NCBI GenBank assembly: GCA_016748015.1
Contig: JAAOMT010000543.1
Span: 434,001 to 498,000, forward strand
Source: Geosiphon pyriformis
Taxonomy: Eukaryota; Glomeromycota; Glomeromycetes; Archaeosporales; Geosiphonaceae
DNA length: 64,000 bases
Direction: 5' to 3'
A program made the translations under genes and the position numbers. Below the pieces are notes generated by a model, which was not told the DNA's origin, made no database searches, and saw only the letters and a list, made by a program, of their open reading frames with translations. Of the stretch, positions 10,416 to 23,497 are shown in pieces; within the stretch, counting starts at the first letter, position 1, and every line of letters begins with the position of its first letter.

Positions 10416-11189
10416 ATATAGTATCATACTATGAATTATACCATTATTATTCTAGAATGATGGAATAAATCATCGCAGTAATTATATGCAACAAGATTTT
10501 ACACTGATTTTTAATCAAAATTTTTCTCATAATCTGAACAAATTTATTGTGAAAGAATTCTTTGAAAGCCTTAAAATTCAACAAAATTTGTCATATATCC
10601 AACATTGAAACATTAAAAAAAAAAATACTTTTTGGTTTGTGATTTTTCTAATTATGTATATCTAAAATAGGGAATTTCCCAATGCAAATATGCTAGTCAA
10701 CTATTTAACACAAAGTTTAGTATACCCAATCAAAATTATTAACCCAGTTACGCCCTCGCGATAGGAGAACAAAGGCGGGATCTCAATATACTGAAGCTTA
10801 GGGTTCTGTGGGTTAGATTACAAGTGGATCATAATAGGAAAGTCAAGAGTGAGAAGGAAATGATTATTAGAAATTAATTATTAAGAAAAGAAAAATGCCT
10901 TACTCAAATCGGCCTACTTTAAAATTAAATTAAGAGAGTAAATTAGGATGATGGAAATAAAAAAACTATACAATATTTACTAAATAAAAAGGGTATAATA
11001 GGTTTATATATATGTAATTAAGGCTGCGTGCGTGGAAAGCATATAATGAGCGACGCAAGTGTGAAATAAAGATAAAAGGTTTCTTAAAAAAAAAAAAAGG
11101 AATTCAAAAGGGAAAAACCATTGTTCATTGCATCAATTGTTCAGATTTATGATGCAATTAAAGCGTTGGAATGTTTTTGTTCTTGATTT
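9400..11189. other. Intergenic region with homopolymer runs
   Basis: No gene seen. It contains several A and T runs, including a poly-T of 36 bases at 10379-10414. The part next to 11190 is probably the 3' region of the lipase-type gene. Confidence 0.6.
10379..10414. repeat. Poly-T tract (36 bases)
   Basis: Uninterrupted T run. It could be a retroposed tail or simple slippage; no retroelement is visible next to it. Confidence 0.95.
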
Positions 11190-13289
11190 TTACGCGTCCA
11201 GACACTCTGGATGCATCGACAAATCCGGGAATTTCCCCAACATTTTCATCCATTCACGAAGTGTGTCTGCTTTAATAATCTCATGATCTCTTGCTTCACG
11301 GAATTTTCCTTTAATGTCAACATATCTTTGTACAAAGATCTCGTCTTCGTCATCCTCTTCCTCAAAATCTTCGTCCAAAGAAATATCGGATTGATCGCTA
11401 TAATACTCTGCTGGTGAATGTTGAGAAAGTGGTGAACTGCTTTTATGGAGTGGTTCAGGAATTACTTTATTGATAAATGCTCCGGATCTTTTAATGGCAT
11501 TACCGGCTGACGGATGAAACACAAACATTTGAAACACGTGAGGCATTGCACTGTGAAAAATTAAAATTGATCATTGTCAGTTGATGGAGATTCAAGATTT
11601 AATCCATGAAAACCTTGAAAACGATATATTTGATTGATTGATTAACTTACTCATAAATTAAAAGATTCACTTTAGTGGGAGGATAAGGATGAGTTCCCTG
11701 CTTTTTATTGACCTCAAATACTTCAGGATGAGTCTTGGCAGCTTTATGTGCAAACATTATGGCTTCGTCTCGCAGCCGTTCGCCATTACCACATGTCTTG
11801 GTTTGAGAATGTAAAATTCAAAATTAAGTTTTTTTCGTTTATGAAAAATTTATAATATATTGAGATTGAGAGATAATTTTCAAACTTACAATGAACAAAT
11901 TACCAAGACCACCTAAATCATCAGCCAAGATTGGACTCACGTATGGTATGTCAAGGGCAGAGTTATATGCATAATATTGAACTCTTTCCATTCGTTGCTT
12001 GACATCCCTGTAGTCTTTGATTGGGTTAGCAGGTGATGCCTTATGAACAAAGCCATTGGGGATATAATCCGTTGGAACATTGTTAAGACATGAGGGTAGT
12101 GAATGAAAGAGGTCAAGCCTATGTATCATTAGGAAGAAATTTTAAAAAGAGATTAAGTTTTGAACATTTATAAATTTTTCAAAACATTAAAGATGATGAC
12201 TAATCGAAGAGACTTGACATAGGTCGGGCGGAATTAAAATGATAAAATCCAAGAGAATTCAACAACTTACCAAGGTGACCAACATACACCCGCGACAGGT
12301 TTTGGAAGCCCAGCATCTCGAAGAATCATATTCAAGGCAATTGTTAAACCACCACCGGCCGAATCACCCATTACGACTATATTCCTTGGATCAATTGGAT
12401 CAAAGCCAGCCTCTGCGGGTGGATGTATCAAGTAAAAATATGCGGCCAATACATCGACCAAAGCAGCTGGGAACGGTGACTGAGGAGCTAGACGATAATC
12501 AATACTAATAATTTGAAGCTTTTAATTAGCGAAATTCGGGAATCTCGTGTCATGAAGTTTAAAAATTTTTCTAAATCAAGTTACAAACCTTAGCGCCCTT
12601 GCTCCACCATATTTTGCCACCTTCTGTATCAAGAATCGATGTTGAGCAGCACTTCCAAAAAAGTAAGCCCCACCATGAATATATAATATTACACGATCGG
12701 CCGCTGTTCTCTTCTTTCTCTTTTTCATTTCTACCCATTCACCACGCAAGGGCCGTTGTTTCATTGGATCTTCTCGCCACCGCCAACCCACCTTCTCTTC
12801 TTGACCACTTAATAAACCAGCCAATATATCTTCGGCTTGAGATCTACATGTTTCAGGAACCACGGTTTTCTTTACTAAAACCGAAGGTGGGGAAGGAAAA
12901 TGTGCTCGTGAAAGAAATTTTTGGTGTTGTTCGATAGTTTTATTCTTGCTTAGTTTTAGAAAGTTTCGTAATAAAGCAACTCCCAAGTGAAGTTTGAGAT
13001 CCCAGGATCTAGAGGAAAAGGTGAAGTTATTATTAGTCTTTAAGAAAGGCTTTATCACTTTATTTTTGGTTGGTATTAGAAAGGAATAACTAACTAAGTA
13101 ACTAACTAACTAACTAACTCTGGAAGGTTTTCCTCCCCACTTTTAAATCACCACAAGTTCAAACAAAAAAATTCTTATAAAAGATAGCAACAACACTTAC
13201 GAGTCGGGTACGTCGTTCTTGACATGTTTATATAACGTAGTAAAGAACGCTGGTGTCAAAGCGGCAATGTCCATAGGGTCTACAGCCAT
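11190..13289 (-). CDS. Alpha/beta-hydrolase fold-3, hormone-sensitive-lipase type (six exons)
   Basis: Likely esterase, lipase or deacetylase of the HSL family, intracellular (no signal peptide). Exons on the minus strand: 13289-13201, 13008-12589, 12504-12271, 12118-11890, 11796-11651, 11550-11190. All junctions are GT-AG, and together they give an unbroken 492-aa frame. HGGAYFFGS near residues 141-149 forms the oxyanion hole. DYRLAP is near 172-177. GDSAGGG carries the nucleophile Ser near 218. GERLRDE near 329-335 is in the acid-residue region, and MPHVFQ carries the catalytic His near 377. At the acid position the usual Asp of DPLRDE is Glu, a variant I believe occurs in fungal members. 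Residues 429-443 are a strongly acidic stretch, and the C-terminal tail after it is an extension beyond the fold. Function is inferred from family only. Neighbours do not suggest a pathway. Confidence 0.92.
13087..13120. repeat. AACT-type tetranucleotide repeat in intron 1
   Basis: Run of AACTAACTAAGTAACTAAC type within the first intron (13009-13200) of the HSL-type gene. Confidence 0.8.
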
Positions 13290-13477
13290 TTTATCGTATA
13301 GGTTGACGTCAGTTTTTTTTTTTTGAGGCGACTTCTCTGATGGATAGTGCGACAAGTTAGGTTGTCTATATATCTCTATCAGAAAATATGATATTTTAGG
13401 CTGGGTAAAAATCTTTTTTAAAAAAAAAATAGTTGTGGTAAATATAAGAATTTCCTTTTATTATTTTAATATGATGT

Positions 13478-13527
13478 GTATATATATATATATATAAATA
13501 TAAATATATATATATGTATATATATTA
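13478..13527. repeat. TA-rich dinucleotide repeat
   Basis: Imperfect (TA)n interrupted by AAATA and GTA. Confidence 0.9.
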
Positions 13528-14059
13528 AATGAAAACAGAATTAAGTTTAAAAAGCAAAAGTGAAAGGAGCTTTTTTTTGCAGTCAATCAATTTTTTTCCA
13601 CGCTGTCTTATTATATTAGGTGAAATTGTTTTTAGCGCACTGGTTTCACAAAAAAGTGGGGTCAGCGGGTTACAGGTTTACTGGTGGGTGCACTTAAAAA
13701 AAATATGCATTGAGAAGCACATCGATCCGTAGGGTGATGACGAACATGAGGTTCTCTCATTCCCACTATACTATAATTTTGTGAAATATACATTTTTGGA
13801 CATTTTTTTTTTCATTTGCCAAAAAATTCAAACAGAAAAAGAATATCCGATTCAACTCAGAATGTGCTATTTAACTTTGCGCTAGTTTAATTTTTCAATT
13901 TTTTTTTTTAATCAGAGTAGAATCAAAAATTGGCCGATCGATTGGCAAACAAGTTTTTTTACAGGCTTGCTTGCGGAACTGACTGTTTTTCCTATATTTT
14001 AACGCCAATCGTAATGTTTTTTGTTGCTTAAGTCGTTCCATGATTAGGGGATTCTTCGT

Positions 14060-14124
14060 TCATCATCGTCATCATCATCATCAACATCATCAACATCATC
14101 ATCAACATCATCAACATCATCATC

Positions 14125-14158
<34 letters not shown>

Positions 14159-14183
14159 GTAATAACAACAACAACAACAACAT
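14060..14183. repeat. Compound trinucleotide repeat CAT/AAT/AAC
   Basis: CATCATCAACATCAT-type units grade into (AAT)n and then (AAC)n. The drift through neighbouring triplet types suggests an old slippage tract that keeps mutating. Confidence 0.9.
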
Positions 14184-14925
14184 TTAACATCATTAATTGA
14201 TGTGTTGATTTTTAATGTACAAATTTAATACACATGCTATCAGCCGCAAGGTTTCACCGAATCCTTATTTGATTCATGATAATCACCAAATTTCACTTTA
14301 ACAATTTTTTTTTTTGCTTCAAAAAGGAAAGCCACCATCTGCTGGGCAGGGAAACTTTATTAATGATGCATAAACATCATCATTCATATTTGTAAAAGCA
14401 AGAAACCAGCCATTATGCATCGCCCAAGTTAATTTCCTAATGTGGCTTTGCATCACAGCAGAGCCTGATGATCTTTCAGAGGGTAAGTTGTACAAGATTA
14501 TGCTTCTGGAATCAGGGCTTGAAAGAATTTTTGAAATAGAAGGAGATAATCCCTCTCAGATTGGACCTCTTTTTAAAATTTACGTTTTTTTGAATATCGT
14601 TTCCGTGACAAAAAGAATGAAACATTCAATGAAACACATCAAAATGATTTTTCTTACGAGTTTCAGTATCAATTGAAACGGTAACTTCTTTACGGGGGTA
14701 ACAAAATCAAACAATAAAATAGGTAATAATATTCGGCTTACATCTACACGCATGGCATTAAAACTTTCACATTAATTTAATGTTATTTATTTGATAATGG
14801 GGTCAACTTGGTCAACTTGGTCAATCACTGTTCTTCCAAAACCTCTTTCAATACAAGTTTTTTCTATTTTTGTATTTATTCTTGAACGTGTGAGTCCCAC
14901 GGATAAAATAGGTTCAAAGACAACT

Positions 14926-14966
14926 AACCAAACAACCAACCAACCAACCAATTAACCAACCAACCA
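14926..14966. repeat. CCAA-type tetranucleotide repeat
   Basis: AACCAACCAACC-type run, the same motif class as those at 13087-13120 and 17825-17957. Confidence 0.85.
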
Positions 14967-15355
14967 TAAGATTAATGTGATGAATCAAACATAATGTTCA
15001 AAATTTTAGCTTTGTTAGAGTTTGGGACGATTCTATTGGATTATTGTATTTTACTACAAAATGAATCAATGATATTTTAGAGCCATTATGCATAAGGGGA
15101 TAAAGCCCAATTTTCTTTCTGAAGGACAAAAGTAATGAAAAAGTTACTTAATAAGGAAAAATACCCAAATATTCAAAGTAATGAAAGGTATTTGCTATTT
15201 GTTAATTGTTAATCACAATTAGTCATTTGTGAAACTAATTTTCGGGTTTTACGATGATAACCTCTTACAAAGATGGTAATCTCTGTAATTCTATTTATTC
15301 ATTCATTCCATCATTTAAAATAGTTATTTATTTTGAAAAGGCAGCACAAAAGTTT

Positions 15356-15356
<1 letters not shown>

Positions 15357-15402
<46 letters not shown>
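15357..15402. repeat. (AAT)n microsatellite
   Basis: Near-perfect AAT triplets. Confidence 0.95.
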
Positions 15403-15850
15403 TGATTGAATAATTATTGATTGAATAATGAAGCTTGCAACGATTCTCCTGCTTTTTTTTCGTCAAAATTACAATAAATTCAGGATTCATTTAGCAGTCA
15501 TTTATGAATGATTTCCTGAAATTTTTGTGTTTCATTTTTTTTCCGGTTTTTTATTTTTCAAAGAATCCTCCTTAAAGTATGATTTAAAATTAAGAGAAGA
15601 AATAATAATTTAAAAGAAATTTTAAAAAAAAGTATTTATCAAGCTAAAAAAAAAAAAAAATTAAAGTGAATAAAAGAAGAATAATTAAAGAGAAAAAATG
15701 AATTAAATTTTTTCTTAAAATTGGTATGAATGATTTTCTGTGTGTGTATAGGTTATTTATTTTGGTTTTCAAAGATTAAAAATGAATCGATTATCAATTT
15801 TTTTGGATATTTAATTTTGATTAATTTAATTTAATTATTTTGATTAGGTT

Positions 15851-15853
<3 letters not shown>

Positions 15854-15886
<33 letters not shown>

Positions 15887-15889
15887 TTA
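15854..15889. repeat. (TTTA)n microsatellite
   Basis: About nine TTTA units. Confidence 0.95.
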
Positions 15890-16324
15890 TTTTTCAAATT
15901 ATGCATAAAAACACTTTTGTATTACGTTTTTTATTATTAGGTAGATAATTATTGAGCTATTATATTCATTAATTGAGAAATTGGAAAATTAATATTTTAA
16001 AAAAAATAAAATAAAATAAAATAAAAATCCTAATCTAATCTTTTACACTACCCACCAATTCACATGATAAAATCACACAATTTCAAAATAAAATAAAAAA
16101 AGTTTCATTTTTGATTTGTTTTAGTGATACAATATCTATCTAAATTAGGAAAATACTAAAAGTGACTCTTAAAAGTAAAAAAGAAATTTCTCATTCAAGT
16201 AAAAAAAAAAAATTATCAAAATCATCATATACCTTATATAGCAAGCCTTTAAGTTGATACTCTTTTTAATTGCTCATAGTAAAAAAGCTCTGTTCGCAAA
16301 CTTTTTGTCTGTCAAATTAATATA

Positions 16325-16813
16325 ATTTTCTTGTCTAATAAAAATATGTTTATATGAAGTTGCAGCTTGTTTTTGTATTATATAAGCAATAACAAGAAAA
16401 AACAAGACAAAACAAAACAAAACAAGACAAAATAAAACAAAATAAATTAAATTAAATTAAATTAAAACAAAATAAAAAGATAATAATTGTTAAGGTGTTA
16501 AAGATGTTTTTCATAATTCAAGATTTGACTATCGTTATCATGAACCTTATCTTTGATAAAAAGTGCCAGTGATTTTCTATCTTCATTTTATCATACGTGA
16601 CTACAACTGAATTGGAAAGGAATAATTAAATAAATACAAAAAGCTTATCAGTACCTAGAAGGATGAACATTAAAGAAAAAAAAGAATGACAATGAGAAGC
16701 TATTTTGTTTATTTATCAAAAAAAAAAATTTTTTTTATACAGAATATTTATTCTAAATAAGTTTAGAGAGAATGTTTCAATCGATTTTTTTGATAAAAAA
16801 CATATCAAACCAA
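16325..16813. repeat. 489-bp direct repeat, copy 1, abutting a gap
   Basis: Reads the same as 16900-17388 with a constant offset of 575 and no difference seen by eye, including its A and T homopolymers. It ends exactly at the N gap. Confidence 0.92.
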
Positions 16814-16899
16814 NNNNNNNNNNNNNNNNNNNNNNNNNNNNNNNNNNNNNNNNNNNNNNNNNNNNNNNNNNNNNNNNNNNNNNNNNNNNNNNNNNNNNN
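16814..16899. other. Assembly gap (86 N) between identical flanks
   Basis: Unsequenced, bounded on both sides by the same 489-bp sequence. Most likely two overlapping contig ends placed side by side instead of merged. Confidence 0.97.
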
Positions 16900-17388
16900 A
16901 TTTTCTTGTCTAATAAAAATATGTTTATATGAAGTTGCAGCTTGTTTTTGTATTATATAAGCAATAACAAGAAAAAACAAGACAAAACAAAACAAAACAA
17001 GACAAAATAAAACAAAATAAATTAAATTAAATTAAATTAAAACAAAATAAAAAGATAATAATTGTTAAGGTGTTAAAGATGTTTTTCATAATTCAAGATT
17101 TGACTATCGTTATCATGAACCTTATCTTTGATAAAAAGTGCCAGTGATTTTCTATCTTCATTTTATCATACGTGACTACAACTGAATTGGAAAGGAATAA
17201 TTAAATAAATACAAAAAGCTTATCAGTACCTAGAAGGATGAACATTAAAGAAAAAAAAGAATGACAATGAGAAGCTATTTTGTTTATTTATCAAAAAAAA
17301 AAATTTTTTTTATACAGAATATTTATTCTAAATAAGTTTAGAGAGAATGTTTCAATCGATTTTTTTGATAAAAAACATATCAAACCAA
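16900..17388. repeat. 489-bp direct repeat, copy 2
   Basis: Same sequence as 16325-16813, starting exactly at the gap edge and continuing into new sequence at its right end. Confidence 0.92.
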
Positions 17389-19820
17389 AATTCATTATGT
17401 AATGATTCATTTTACCTGCCTCATACAAAATAAAATAATTTAAAGAACTAATAATAAATACCATTTTATATTATGTGAGACTGTTTTTAGCCTTGAAAAT
17501 GAAAAGATAAAACAATAAACATAAACTTTAAAATATATGTGTTCTGTTCCCAACAACCCCGCTGATCTTTTTCATTCTTGATTGATCGTTATATTTAAGG
17601 TGTTCACCTGGCCTAGAACTTTACTAGCAGCCATTTGGACAAAAAAAAGGGAGAGAGCAAGGCACTAAAAGCGTGTCAAAATTTTTATGAATTTTATTTT
17701 ATTATTGAATAAAAAATTGGTTCTTTAAAAAATAAGATTTGTTTTTTGATAAAATCAATTGTATTTTTTTCATTCTCATCAAAATTTTGCCCCTGAATTT
17801 TTTTTTGATGTTTCGAGATTCACAAACCAACGAATTAACTAACCAACCAACGAATCAACCAACTAACCAACTAACCAGCTAACTAACCAACTAACCAACT
17901 AACCAACTAACCAACCAACGAATCAACCAATCAACCAACAAACTAACTAACTAATTAGTAAATCTTTTGGAAAATCATTGAAAACTTAATTTTTAATCAC
18001 ATAAATTTATGAGTAAAAAATTTATTTGGCATCTATGAAAAAATTTCTTTAAAAAAAATAATTATGTAAAGAAACTTTCCATTCTTTTTACTTTCAAACC
18101 TGATTTCTCATATTATACAGTAAGACTTTTTCTAGTCAAGTCAAAACAACTCCAAAAATTGGGGCCAATTTTTTTAAATTTTGTAAAAATTTTATTTGTT
18201 ATTACGAATTTAAAATTATCCATCCAAATTTCTGTGCTGTCCACCTCCTATTTTTAACAGAATATAGCGAAGGAAATATCTTATTCAAAAGTGCATTTAA
18301 TTTATTTCTAAAGACAAAGTTTTTAAATTAATGTTTAGGAATTTTTAAATAATTTAAGAGAACTTTGATTAAGCAATTTTGAAAACAATTTTTCACTTGG
18401 AAAAAAGAAAAAAAGAAAAAGTTATGAAAAATTTTGATCAAAAAAAAATTATTAGCTATATTTTTAATAATTAAGTTAGATTGCTTTTTATAAACTTTTT
18501 TAGAATCAAAACATGCTTGCTTGCTTACTAAAATAATTTTTTATTTAAAATCATCGGAAAAATTCTGAGCTTCTCGAGAAAAAAGATCCTCGATGACACA
18601 CTTTTCAAAAGAATAGTTCAATATTACCTATGTGGGATTGGAAATTTATCGATGATCTACTGAATGACTCTAGCGTCAATGTTTACCCTAGAGAAAGCTT
18701 TCTTGAAATTTCCAGATTATTATTATTTTTATTATTATTTTTATTACCTCTATTACCTCAATAGAAAATATAGACTTTTATACTACTCTTCCTTTGACTT
18801 AAATGATGTCATTTTTCTCTCAAATTGTAGAAGCGCCAAAAACTTGTTTTAACTAGTTATACAAGTTTGAATAGAAAGGTTTTCCGGAAATCTAGTCTAT
18901 ATTTCGATTTTTTTTTCCCAGATATTTTTTAAACTATATATATAAAATCAATTTTGTTTGTATATTTTTTAGATATGATGTTGAATATTGGGTTAGGCTA
19001 AAAAGATTAGAATTATTAAATAAATAAATAAATAAAATTCTAAATTATTTAAAAAATGAATTTACTATAAATGAAAAACTTTTATTTTAAAACGTTTTTT
19101 TCGTCTTTTTTATTAGTTTTAGACTCATGTTAAAAAGATCCTGCTGAAAATATTTTAGGTTAGCAATTTGAAAAAAAAATAATAATCCTATCAAAAGCTT
19201 TGATTAACGATCCAAGAAAAAATTAATAACAGTTGAATATCCAATTTACAAACTCAAAAGATAATTATATGAAAATGTTTTATTCTTGAGATCTATATCT
19301 TTAAAATAAAAATTTATGCAAAAATTTTTTAAAAAAAATCTTGTAATATTTCAGGTGTATTATCCTTTGAATTTTTATTACTTAATAATACAACTCTAAA
19401 AAAAATAAAATCGTATGACTGAGAACAATATATATGAATTCATATTTGGATTGACCTTATCACATCATCGATCCCAAGCAATTCTCGATCAAAACGTCTT
19501 TCTTTTACATTATCATTTTAATATTAGCCTTTAAAAACAAACCTATTATAATGAAAAAAAAACCGGGTAGAAAATGCGATTCAGAGTGAAAAACTTGCCT
19601 AGTATTTTGTAAATCAGAAATAGGTCACTACTTTTACTTGAAAATCACATTTCAAACAAACGAAATCGATAAACAATTAAATTTTTTTTTTGATTGTAAT
19701 CCCTTCATCAAATGAAAGATCCGAAATAAGATAGTCCATTTTTTTAAGTCGGGTAAAATTTACTCTAATCATTTTTAAACAATTAATATTGAGTAAATCA
19801 TAAAGTCAATTTGATTGACT

Positions 19821-19821
<1 letters not shown>
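17389..19821. other. A/T-rich intergenic region
   Basis: No gene recognised apart from the CCAACTAA repeat. Short ORFs are low complexity. Confidence 0.55.
17825..17957. repeat. AACCAACT/AACCAACG minisatellite
   Basis: Degenerate 8-base array of ACCAACTA and ACCAACGA units, ending in AACT units. Confidence 0.9.
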
Positions 19822-19897
<76 letters not shown>

Positions 19898-19898
19898 A
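19822..19898. repeat. Self-complementary (AAT)n-(ATT)n tract
   Basis: AAT triplets run directly into ATT triplets, so the two halves can pair as a long A/T hairpin. Confidence 0.9.
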
Positions 19899-19899
19899 T

Positions 19900-22739
19900 T
19901 TTTTATTAAAATCTAATCAAATAATATGCTTTAATATCTTGTTACATGTTTACACCCAATAAAGTTGTAATTTTAAAAAATGAAACTCTCTTTCAAAAAT
20001 GTATCAAAATACTTTTAAATTAATCTGTACAATTTTTTAATTAAATATTTCTAAAATAAATTAAAAAAATGTTGCAAATTATTTATGATATTTACAAAGA
20101 TAATAAAAAAAAATTATAATAAAAATTTATAAAAAACTAATTTTAAATATGTTCAAATATAATTTATACTGTACATCATGTATTAATAATTATAAAAAAC
20201 CAAAAAAATTTTGATAAATTTTTTTAAAAACTTTATTTTATTTTAAATACTTTTATAAAATGTAATCTAACAATTATTTAAACCATTTTTAATTAACCAA
20301 GACTATATTAATCAGTCAAATTATTAATTAAACTAAATATTATCTTACCAAAAATAACTTAAAATATTTTTAATATTATGCATGCTAATTTTTTTAATCA
20401 TTATTTTTTTGATATATATTATATGTAAATTATTATTAATTAAAAAAAAATTTTCATCTTTGTATTAAAATTTTGAATTTTTTAATTGCATAAAAAATAA
20501 TAAATTTATTACAAAAAATACTTTAAAAAAAATTTTTATATATTTTATATTTTACTTATTATATTAATTTTTTTATTAGTTTTATATATAAAAATAAATA
20601 ATTAATTTATTAATATTATATTTCAAACATTTTTTTATATTTAAATAATTTTGTAAATATATATATATATATATGATTTATACTGTTTTTGAATTTTATA
20701 TCAGTAGATTTATCTAATTTATTGCTTTTTTTTTATTAATAAACTTATTAATATAAATAATAACATTTAATTTTTTTTTGAACTAGTTTTTCTACTTAAA
20801 TGCAAATTAATATTTAAATATAATTTCTTATTAATTTATACTTTTAAAACCATTAATCAGAAAATATTTTTATGTAATATAATATTTGGTTTTGTAAATG
20901 AATTTTTAAAAAAAGTCATCCTTTTTTGTATTAAAATATTCAGCATAAAAGTCTATTTTTTAACTCTAATATGTTTAAGCATAAAGTATTCTTATTAACA
21001 TTTGAAGTCTTGACTATATTATGACCAGAACAGAACACGATATGAAAGTTTCGCTTGGAGATCATCAAGTATATTATTATTGTAGGTGGAGAATATGCTT
21101 TTACCGATCTGGGAACGTTTGCGAGAATTAAGCTTGTGAGTGGCCAGGATGATGAATATCCGAAATTTAGTCATTTTTTGCAACATTAAATTAATACTAG
21201 AGAAGGGAACAACAGTTAGGATGAGAACAACAATAGAATTTGGCCATACACAAACGCAAATAGATTTCAATCAGCCCAAAAATTTGCATTACAAAATACC
21301 AAAAACAAATACATAGTAAATTAAATATAAAATATATACACCCTCCCATCCGATTTTTGAATAAATTTAAAAATTAAATTGCCTGCAAAAACTTAATAAA
21401 CATGACTCCTCTACTAAAATTGTTCTTTCAACTATGAAAGCCAACTCTTCTGTAGAAAAAATAAATCTTATTGAAACACACAATATTTTAAGAGATAAAG
21501 AAATTTGGACTCAAAAAATCTACAAAGTAATTTAATTACTTTGTAAATGTTTAGTTGTATGTATTTGAAGTTACTCTGCCACTAAGTAATAATAATATTT
21601 ACTTATAAAAATTTTTATTTTATTTATTTTAAATTTAATATAATGGAGATAGAAGTGTTGACTTAATTTGCAACTATAATAAATGTATAGTTTTTGTTTA
21701 ATGCAAAAACTACACAATCTTAAAAGTCAATTCCAGTGTATTAATAAGGTTTACAAAAGATACCACATTTGGGATTTTTGTAATTTCCAAAAAAAATGAT
21801 TATTTTTTATTTGTTATACAAAAAAGCAAGATATCTATTCATAATTTATTACTTAAAAAAATATTTCTCTTGATATTTTTTAAAATACTACTTTTAATTT
21901 AAAGTCTGTTTCTTTTTTTGTAAAAAATAAAATATTTGTTTTTTTAGTTTTTTTAATTTTTACATTAATTTTGTTACAATTATACTAATTATAATATTCA
22001 ATTTTAATTTAGCTATAAATAATAAATTTTTTTATTTTTTAAATAATAACAACAGTAATATATTTTTCAAAACTGGTTTTAATTAACACATAATTAAGTT
22101 GTTTAATATATTAATTATTATTAGTTTTAAAAACAAAACAAAATCATATTTTTAAATATAATTTTTTCTAATTAATTTATTAAATATTTAATCTGGACTA
22201 ATTAAATAGAAATTAAAAAACTTTTTATTCTGTTTTTTAAAAATACTGTTAATTTTAATAGTGTTTAAAAAATATTTACAAATTTTTAAAGATTTTCTAA
22301 GTAAATAATTTTTACTTTAATGTTTAATAAAACTGTGTTTTAGTTTTTACATGATTTTTTTGATTTTTTTGCATAAAATTTACATTTTATGTTTTTCTAA
22401 ATACTGTTATTTAAATTAAGTTTACTATATTAATATTTTTATTTTTAAGATTAATAAATTTCTCATAATATCTGAATTTGTTTTTGTTTTTATTATTATT
22501 GTTGTTTTATATAATGTTTATTTAAAGCTATTGTAAATAATCTTAAAAATACTTTAAGTATTTTTAGTAAAAGTTTTTAATATTAAATTAAAGTTAATTA
22601 TTATAAAATAATTTAATTTAATTTATTTAAGTTTTATATATTTTTAAATACTGGTTTGATTTATTAATCAGTTTTTGTAAAAATTATTTTTAAGATTTTT
22701 TAAACATAAAAAAATTATTATTTTAAAAAATATTTTTAA
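19900..22739. other. A/T-saturated, gene-free sequence
   Basis: Almost only A and T, except a less extreme patch at about 21000-21290 with a minus-strand ORF of 83 codons that I cannot assign. It resembles the texture of the decayed retroelement to its right and is probably old repeat debris. Confidence 0.5.
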
Positions 22740-23472
22740 AATCAAGTTTAAAAGTTTTTTTAATTATACTATTATGAATAAACTTTTATTTTTTAATTTT
22801 TATCTATTTACTTAGCCATAATTAATCATATGTATTAGTTATTGATATTATATAATTAACCAGTTTATTTTTAAAATAAGTTATTAACTTGATTATTAAA
22901 TTAGTTATTAATATAATCATTAACTTAATTATTAACTTGATTACTAATCTAATTATTAACTGAATTATTAATGTAATTATTAACTTGATCATTGATTTTT
23001 TTTTAATAATATATAAGTAAAACTTTTTAAGAGCTGTAAAAAAACATTTATATTCAAATTATATTTAAATCAATACAATAATATTATTTTTTTATTTCTC
23101 TTTTATTATTTTTTTTCTCTTTTTTTTTTCTTAATTTGTATAATTTTTAGTTTTTATTAAGTATATTAAATAAATATTTATTAAAAAGTACAATTAATAT
23201 CAAATATTAAATTTTAAAATGCCAATATAAAACATAAAATTATATTAGTATATTATTTTTTGTTAACAGTATAAACTATTTTTTTATCTTTAAATTTTTT
23301 TGTTATTTTTTAAAAAGAATAATAACTAAAATATTTATGAGATTGATTTTGTATATTAAATTTTTACTAATTCAATTCATTTATTAAAGTTGAATTACTT
23401 TTTTAATTATTTTATTGTTATACAATACTGTTTTTTCTTGCTATTTATTAACTTGTTAATTTAACTATAACA
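22740..23472 (+). repeat. 5' LTR of the gypsy element
   Basis: Matches 37207-37890 through shared blocks, such as TTATCTATTTACTTAG near 22800/37275 and ATAATTAACCAGTTTATTTT near 22850/37320. Start and end are uncertain by about 10-20 bases because both copies have decayed. Confidence 0.85.
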
Positions 23473-23478
23473 TAAAAG

Positions 23479-23497
23479 TAGTGCTCCCTATAAGATT
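23479..23497 (+). promoter_or_regulatory. Candidate tRNA primer-binding site
   Basis: TAGTGCTCCCTATAAGATT starts a few bases after the 5' LTR. It resembles the TGGTG-type start of primer-binding sites, which pair with the CCA end of a tRNA, with one G to A change. Unlike its surroundings it retains several G/C bases. Confidence 0.4.

Larger units (their letters stand above)
13290..16324. other. Gene-poor region with microsatellites
   Basis: No convincing gene. An ORF at 14440-14676 has a brief coding-like stretch (EPDDLSEGKLYKIMLLES) but no supporting motif or paralogue. The region is rich in simple repeats, listed separately. Confidence 0.5.

Noticed and set aside
14440-14676. 78-codon ORF
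   Set aside because: Short coding-like start, then low complexity; no splice partner or relative in the window.
21019-21270. 83-codon minus-strand ORF in a slightly GC-richer patch
   Set aside because: No recognisable domain; isolated in A/T-saturated debris.
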